A DNA stretch of 9,165 nt from Spirochaetaceae bacterium (GTDB taxonomy: Bacteria > Spirochaetota > Spirochaetia > Treponematales > Breznakiellaceae), in assembly GCA_031258335.1 (NCBI GenBank), contig JAIRMY010000180.1:1-9165 (forward strand), written 5' to 3'. The notes under the pieces are model-generated. The model saw only the letters and a list, made by a program, of their open reading frames with translations, was not told the DNA's origin and did not search any database. The translations under genes and the position numbers were made by a program. This document shows positions 5,097 to 9,165 of the stretch, piece by piece; positions within the stretch are counted from its first letter, which is position 1; the number at the start of each line of letters is the position of its first letter.

Positions 5097-6965
5097 TTAG
5101 TGATGAAAACCAAGGGTGAATTTTATGGTGTAGGAGGCGCCGGCCTCAAGGCTGACGAGTTTGCGTACCATGACGCGGCTGGATTGGTAGCGGGCGGATG
5201 CCGGGGGGATTAAGCCCGCCGCGCCGGACTCGGAGAAAATCCATGCGTCAAACGGGAAGCTGGCGCTCAGGTTGATGATTACTTCATTATCAATGTCTTG
5301 GAAGTCAATCGCCGAGGCATCCGAAACGAACAAGGCATCCTCGCCGTCAACTGCCTTTACGCTTTGCTTTTCACTGTGATCTGAAAATGAGTTATACTCG
5401 CCGTATGAGAAAATACGAAGGCCGTTTTCGCTGTCGCGCGAAAAAGCGAGGTTTAGTTCAGGCATGAATGTAAAGTCCGCCGTTCCGGAGTCCCTATTTG
5501 TTATACCATAAGTTACATAAAGCTCGTTTTTGTTAAGGTTGAACGTTTTTTCTATCTCTATCTCCGAAAAATGCGCGCCGGCTCCGGCGGGCAGCTTAAA
5601 ACTTACCCTGCAACGTTGCCTGTCCATCGCCGTTACCTCGTAATGCTCGTCCCCGCAGAGGCGGACGCGGGAATAGTTTTTGTTGACAATATCCAGCGGA
5701 GAAAAATCAGGCGGCGCTATCATATCGCGGAATGAATAACGCCGGCCGTTTATGCTCGAAACGCTGCCGTAGTTCCATGGGCGCGAAAGATAGTCCAACT
5801 CAAATATGTTTGCGCCTGTCGCGCATATAAAGCAGTTTACCTCAGCGCTCTGAAACACATATTCGTTTACCCCGTCAAAATCAAAGTCAAAAGCCATCAG
5901 CGATTGAATAAAACCATTATGGTCCCGCGTAATATTTTCCGCTTCCAGCAGCGCTTGATACGCGGCGTTTCTGATTATCGCTTGATTTACCGCCCCCTGT
6001 CTTTCTTCACGGTAAAGGTCACAGCCCTGCGCCTTCCAGAGTTCCTCGTAAGCGCGCCGTTTACGTATCTTATCGCCGCGAATTTGGTCTATAAGAGCGC
6101 GGACAAAGACCATTTTGGCGTAAAGATGATTTGTCTCCGGATATTCTATCAAAAATTGCTTTGCCGCTTTCTGCGGAAAGTATATCTTCTGTAAGTACGT
6201 GAGGTTCTTTATGAAGCGGGACGGAAGCGAAAAATCAATTCTATCTTCGTAATCGGATAGTTCCGACAAAAAATCAAACGCCGAAGTCTCCGTTATCTGG
6301 TCCGCGTCTCCATTGTTAAAGCAGGGTGGAAAAACGCTGATTATACGGTTTTGCCCCGGCGTAAGGGACAGCATCCTTTCAAAGGCCCGGCGCGCATTTT
6401 TTCCCATGTCATGGTCAAAATGCCGTGAAACAGGAAAAACCTTTACCAGTTTCCCCTTGTCCTCGGTTATATACGGCTTGTAAATATACTCCTTGTTTAC
6501 GCCCGCCGCGAAAAAATAAGATTCATCCAGGAAGGTATAGGCGATGTTGCAGGAAGAAAGAATGCTGGGCATAGACGATTCCCATGCAAGAGCAGGCAAC
6601 AGACAGCCCTGAGTCCTCTTACCGAAATGTTTACGGAGGTAGGTGGTAAGCATCTCTATATGGCCTACCTTGTCTTTATAGTTGATAAGCGGAATCATCG
6701 GTTCGTAAAACCCGCCGCCCAACAGTTCTATCTGTTTTCTGTGTATCATGTCGGTTATCAGCATGAAAAGTTCGCTGTGGTTGCGCTCTATCCAGTACCA
6801 CAATGACCCGGAAAAGTGTAAAACCGCCGGAATTTTGGGAAATTTATACAGGCTGGACAGCACGGGGCGTATTTTATCCTTGTAAACCCGCTCGAACAGA
6901 GAATAACCAGCGCCATTTGAAATGTGGTAGTGAATTCCTAAAATAAGCGTTAACGGTGTACTCAT
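5097..6965 (-). CDS. GH57 amylase/4-alpha-glucanotransferase-like protein, catalytic residues apparently missing
   Basis: The 622-residue protein aligns by eye with the Thermococcus litoralis 4-alpha-glucanotransferase type of GH57. Shared segments in order are GIHYH (10-14, family GIHNH), VLHFSGSL (48-55), GGFYEP (84-89), IEML (103-106), YITEDKGK then VFPV (165-179), YPETN (275-279), AQGCDLY (312-318, family AQCNDAY) and DFDFDG (360-365), followed by a beta-rich C-terminal half. Three key sites differ. The catalytic nucleophile Glu in TERVW becomes A125 (PALAW), the acid/base region FHDDGEKFG becomes FPPCFNNGD (212-220), and HNHQP becomes HYHIS. It is therefore probably not a standard glucan hydrolase or transferase and may bind alpha-glucan or use altered chemistry. 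No signal peptide is seen, so it is likely cytoplasmic. It is the first gene of the GH57-transporter-hexokinase cluster, with a promoter abutting its ATG and no Shine-Dalgarno sequence. Confidence 0.85.
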   Translation of the reverse strand: MSTPLTLILGIHYHISNGAGYSLFERVYKDKIRPVLSSLYKFPKIPAVLHFSGSLWYWIERNHSELFMLITDMIHRKQIELLGGGFYEPMIPLINYKDKVGHIEMLTTYLRKHFGKRTQGCLLPALAWESSMPSILSSCNIAYTFLDESYFFAAGVNKEYIYKPYITEDKGKLVKVFPVSRHFDHDMGKNARRAFERMLSLTPGQNRIISVFPPCFNNGDADQITETSAFDFLSELSDYEDRIDFSLPSRFIKNLTYLQKIYFPQKAAKQFLIEYPETNHLYAKMVFVRALIDQIRGDKIRKRRAYEELWKAQGCDLYREERQGAVNQAIIRNAAYQALLEAENITRDHNGFIQSLMAFDFDFDGVNEYVFQSAEVNCFICATGANIFELDYLSRPWNYGSVSSINGRRYSFRDMIAPPDFSPLDIVNKNYSRVRLCGDEHYEVTAMDRQRCRVSFKLPAGAGAHFSEIEIEKTFNLNKNELYVTYGITNRDSGTADFTFMPELNLAFSRDSENGLRIFSYGEYNSFSDHSEKQSVKAVDGEDALFVSDASAIDFQDIDNEVIINLSASFPFDAWIFSESGAAGLIPPASARYQSSRVMVRKLVSLEAGASYTIKFTLGFHH

Positions 6966-6975
6966 GTTTTCGTTG

Positions 6976-7004
6976 ATTATAGCGCTTCTTTTAAAACTTG
7001 AAAA
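6976..7004 (-). promoter_or_regulatory. Promoter with perfect -10 box just ahead of the GH57 gene
   Basis: On the minus strand TTTTCA (7004-6999, 4 of 6) and TATAAT (6981-6976, 6 of 6) are 17 bp apart. Only 10 bases separate TATAAT from the ATG at 6965, so transcription would start about 3-5 bases before the start codon. The intervening CAACGAAAAC has no ribosome binding site. This would drive the whole GH57-transporter-hexokinase cluster. Confidence 0.6.
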
Positions 7005-7149
7005 CCCTGCGCGAATGGATAATTGCTGGGAGGCTACCGGGAAGCGGAGCCGCCGCCAGGCTCAAGCTACGCAGCGGCTTGCCACTCTCCAGTCCCCGCA
7101 GTGTGGACCGCGCCGCAGCCTTGAGAACTGCCTTACTTAACCCCTTCAA
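7003..7149. other. GC-rich intergenic block, possible gene remnant, repeat or structured RNA
   Basis: This block fills most of the 227-bp divergent gap. It reads open on both strands without a convincing gene. A plus-strand frame from TTG 6998 runs 60 codons. A minus-strand frame from TTG 7149 to the TAA at 6993-6991 runs 52 codons and yields protein-like text rich in Lys, Arg, Leu and Ala, but no start has a ribosome binding site. CTCAAG (7061-7066) pairs with CTTGAG (7120-7125), with outer CAG (7057-7059) pairing with CTG (7128-7130), enclosing a 53-base loop. It may be a dispersed repeat copy, a degraded gene end or a folded leader RNA. I cannot choose between these. No clear promoter for the protease gene is visible here. 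Confidence 0.3.
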
Positions 7150-7192
7150 AATAAAACGACGTTGTAGTACGCTTGCCTAGTAAGGAGAAAAT

Positions 7193-7606
7193 ATGGGATT
7201 GGTACACGCTGAAATTACGCTGAAAAACGCGACGGATTTAGCTGATGCCCGGCGCGAAATCATCAGTGAAAAAGAAATTCGCTCGGTAACCGTAGATGCG
7301 TTGGTGGATACAGGATCGGGTACTCTGGGGATAAACGAGGAAATCAGGGAGAAACTCGGCCTAGGCATACAAGGGCTGCGAAGCGCGGAACTTGCGAACG
7401 GCGGCAAGCAGATATGCCGCCTGACGGAGCCGGTGGAAGTATACTGGAAAGACCGTTTTTGTACCTGCAGGGCGCTCGTGATACCCGGAGCGAAAGAGGC
7501 GCTTTTGGGCGCTATACCGCTGGAAGACATGGATTTAGCCGTCCACCCGGCGAGAAACGAACTTGTAGGCGCGCACGGCGATGAAATTATCTGTATGCTC
7601 AAATGA
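7193..7606 (+). CDS. Clan AA (retropepsin-like) aspartic protease
   Basis: This 137-residue protein has the single-domain size of retropepsin-like proteases, which form the active site as homodimers. The catalytic signature is VDALVDTGSGTL (34-45) with D39. The second family signature near the C-terminus is LLGAIPLEDMDLAVHP, followed by the usual short basic/hydrophobic ending. There is no signal peptide or membrane segment, so it is a soluble cytoplasmic protein. Its substrate is unknown; related bacterial proteins are mostly uncharacterised. The start is well supported by AAGGAG (7182-7187), 5 bases before ATG 7193. It lies 47 bp upstream of leuA on the same strand and probably shares its transcript. 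No functional link with leucine synthesis can be read from the sequence. A non-catalytic or pseudo-protease role is unlikely because DTGSG is intact. Confidence 0.88.
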   Translation: MGLVHAEITLKNATDLADARREIISEKEIRSVTVDALVDTGSGTLGINEEIREKLGLGIQGLRSAELANGGKQICRLTEPVEVYWKDRFCTCRALVIPGAKEALLGAIPLEDMDLAVHPARNELVGAHGDEIICMLK

Positions 7607-7609
7607 CAT

Positions 7610-7632
7610 TTCCAAAACGCCGAATTTTGGAA
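7610..7632 (+). other. Perfect 8-bp hairpin between the protease gene and leuA
   Basis: TTCCAAAA (7610-7617) and TTTTGGAA (7625-7632) form a perfect stem with a 7-base loop, starting 4 bases after the protease stop. The right arm contains only four T and is followed by CACTTTG, so it is not a typical intrinsic terminator. It ends 10 bases before the leuA ribosome binding site (AGGAGG, 7643-7648), so it could affect leuA expression through attenuation, RNA processing or mRNA stability. No leucine-rich leader peptide is seen. Confidence 0.5.
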
Positions 7633-7653
7633 CACTTTGTGTAGGAGGAATGT

Positions 7654-9165
7654 ATGGCGGATAAACGTATGGTAAAAATTTTTGACACCACGTTAAGGGA
7701 CGGTGAGCAGGCGCCGGGCTGCTCTATGAATGTAGCGGAAAAGATAGAGGTCGCCAAACGGCTCGAGATGCTTGGCGTTGACATTATCGAGGCGGGTTAT
7801 CCCGCGTCCAGTCCAGGCGACCTTGAATCGGTGAGGACTATTGCCGGAACAATCAAGCAGAGCGTGGTGGCGGGTCTATGCCGCGCCAATGAAAAGGACA
7901 TAGACGCGGCGCGGGAAGCCCTGCAAAAGGCGGAAGCGCCCCGTGTACATATTTTTTTGGCGACAAGCCCGGTACACATGGAGTATAAACTTAAACTGAC
8001 TCGGGACGAAGTATTTGAAAAGGCGGTAAACGCGGTAAAGTACGCGAGAAAATTCTGTTCCGACGTTGAATTTTCAGCCGAGGATGCCTTCCGCAGCGAC
8101 CCGGACTTTGTATGCAGAGTCTTTGGGGCGGTGATTGCCGCAGGCGCCGCTACCGTCAACTTTCCCGACACGGTGGGCTATGCGATGCCGCAGGAATTCG
8201 GCGAGCGCATACGGTACGTGCTTCAGCATACAGACGGGATAGAGCGGGCGCGGCTTTCCGTCCACTGCCACAACGATTTGGGGCTTGCCGTAGCCAACAG
8301 CCTCGCCGCGATTGCCGCCGGCGCGGGACAGGCGGAATGTACGCTAAACGGTATAGGCGAGCGGGCGGGCAACGCTTCTCTGGAAGAAATTGTGATGGCG
8401 CTACGGGTACGCAAGGATTATTTTGACGCGGACACACGTATAGACAGCACACAGATATACCCGGCAAGCCGGCTCGTGTCGCAGGTTACCGGCGTCAAGG
8501 TACAGCCGAACAAGGCCATAGTCGGCGAAAACGCCTTTGCCCACGAAGCGGGCATACACCAGCACGGCGTCCTCGCGAACCCCGCCACCTACGAGATAAT
8601 GACGCCGGAATCCGTAGGCATAAGCAAAAAAGAACTCGTGTTGGGCAAACATTCCGGTAAACATGCGCTCAGCGACAGGCTTGCCGACATGGGCTTCAAG
8701 GTCGAAGGCAAGGCTCTGGACGATATTTTCACCAAATTCAAGGCTCTCGCCGACAGCAAAAAGACGGTTTCCGACCGCGACATCGAGGCCCTCGCCATAG
8801 GCGGCACGGGTGTGGTCCCCGAAAAATGGAAGCTGGACCGCTGGGTGATAAACGCCGGCTCCGCAGTCTCCGCCACAAGCGCCATCAGACTCGAGGCGGA
8901 AGACGGCGGTATGCGCGAGGCGGTTCACTTCGGCAACGGTTGCATAGACGCCGCCTTCAGCGCGATAAACAACCTTGTAGGCAAAGACATAGCCCTGGAA
9001 ATGTTTGAATTAGGTGCAATCACAGGCGACGCCGATGCCCAAGGCGAGGCAATGGTCAAAATCTCGTACAACGGAGGCCGCTGGAACGGACGCGGCTTCT
9101 CGACTAACATCATCGAGTCCGCGATAAATGCCTACATCTCCGCGATAAACTCAATGGAAGCCGCC
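7654..9165 (+). CDS. leuA: 2-isopropylmalate synthase, nearly complete, open at the right edge
   Basis: LeuA condenses acetyl-CoA with 3-methyl-2-oxobutanoate to 2-isopropylmalate, the first committed step of leucine synthesis in the cytoplasm. All 504 codons in the window are open and no stop is reached; family members are about 500-520 residues, so only a short end is missing. The catalytic TIM barrel carries DTTLRDGEQAPG (11-22, metal ligand D12), HCHNDLGLA (204-212, ligands H204 and H206) and GIGERAGNA with ligand N240. QPNKAIVGENAFAHEAGIHQ and TYEIMTPESVG distinguish LeuA from citramalate and homocitrate synthases, and LGKHSGKHAL follows (330-339). From about residue 365 the regulatory dimer domain begins, usually the site of leucine feedback inhibition. 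AGGAGG (7643-7648) is 5 bases from ATG 7654. It is probably co-transcribed with the protease gene. Confidence 0.97.
   Translation, partial: MADKRMVKIFDTTLRDGEQAPGCSMNVAEKIEVAKRLEMLGVDIIEAGYPASSPGDLESVRTIAGTIKQSVVAGLCRANEKDIDAAREALQKAEAPRVHIFLATSPVHMEYKLKLTRDEVFEKAVNAVKYARKFCSDVEFSAEDAFRSDPDFVCRVFGAVIAAGAATVNFPDTVGYAMPQEFGERIRYVLQHTDGIERARLSVHCHNDLGLAVANSLAAIAAGAGQAECTLNGIGERAGNASLEEIVMALRVRKDYFDADTRIDSTQIYPASRLVSQVTGVKVQPNKAIVGENAFAHEAGIHQHGVLANPATYEIMTPESVGISKKELVLGKHSGKHALSDRLADMGFKVEGKALDDIFTKFKALADSKKTVSDRDIEALAIGGTGVVPEKWKLDRWVINAGSAVSATSAIRLEAEDGGMREAVHFGNGCIDAAFSAINNLVGKDIALEMFELGAITGDADAQGEAMVKISYNGGRWNGRGFSTNIIESAINAYISAINSMEAA

Noticed and set aside
4621..5100. Plus-strand open frame of 159 codons over the AT-rich transporter
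   Set aside because: The product is Lys/Ile-rich low-complexity text antisense to a convincing membrane transporter with family motifs.
6998..7180. 60-codon TTG-started frame in the intergenic region as a gene
   Set aside because: It has no ribosome binding site and no recognisable domain, and the opposite strand is equally open; described as an unexplained block instead.
8401..8928. Minus-strand open frame of 175 codons
   Set aside because: It is antisense to leuA, which is confidently identified along its whole length; other minus-strand and off-frame plus-strand frames within 7797-9113 fail for the same reason.

Overview
The window looks like a chromosomal segment of a fairly GC-rich spirochaete, most likely a Treponema-like organism. 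That placement is an inference from gene content: a eukaryote-type hexokinase and a bacterial XPB/ERCC3-type helicase, both known in treponemes, together with an FKBP-type lipoprotein, a divergent GH57 protein and a complete-looking leucine-pathway synthase. No rRNA, tRNA, CRISPR array or recognisable transposase is visible.

Layout. Positions 1-311 (minus) hold the start of an FKBP-type peptidyl-prolyl isomerase lipoprotein that runs off the left edge. Upstream of it on the same strand is an unrecognised gene of about 190 codons (355-927). A compact divergent promoter region (about 928-1016) separates this from a DNA helicase of the XPB family (1017-2687, plus). The helicase converges on a three-gene minus-strand cluster that reads, in transcription order, GH57 amylase/glucanotransferase-like protein (6965-5097), ACR3/bile-acid-symporter-type membrane transporter (5066-4095) and hexokinase (4079-2706). 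A 227-bp divergent intergenic region follows. On the plus strand come a small clan AA aspartic protease (7193-7606) and, after a perfect 8-bp hairpin, leuA (7654 to the right edge, nearly complete).

How the genes fit together. GH57 plus hexokinase would suit use of storage glucan or maltodextrin, with the hexokinase phosphorylating released glucose. However, the GH57 protein lacks both catalytic acids at the expected places, so it may bind or sense glucan rather than cleave it. The transporter between them is strikingly AT-rich, bounded by a 7-bp direct repeat, and carries a short C-terminal tail encoded by GC-rich flanking DNA. It looks like a later insertion into a GH57-hexokinase operon.

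The most interesting regulatory signal is that the good promoter-like sequences ahead of the 190-codon gene and the GH57 gene place transcription starts at or a few bases before the ATG, with no Shine-Dalgarno sequence. This suggests leaderless mRNAs. Both also carry the same 10-mer in the same phase over the -35 box. I found no clear case for a wholly new multi-gene system; the candidates worth testing are the GH57 pseudoenzyme, the inserted transporter, the leaderless promoters and the odd GC-rich block at 7003-7149.
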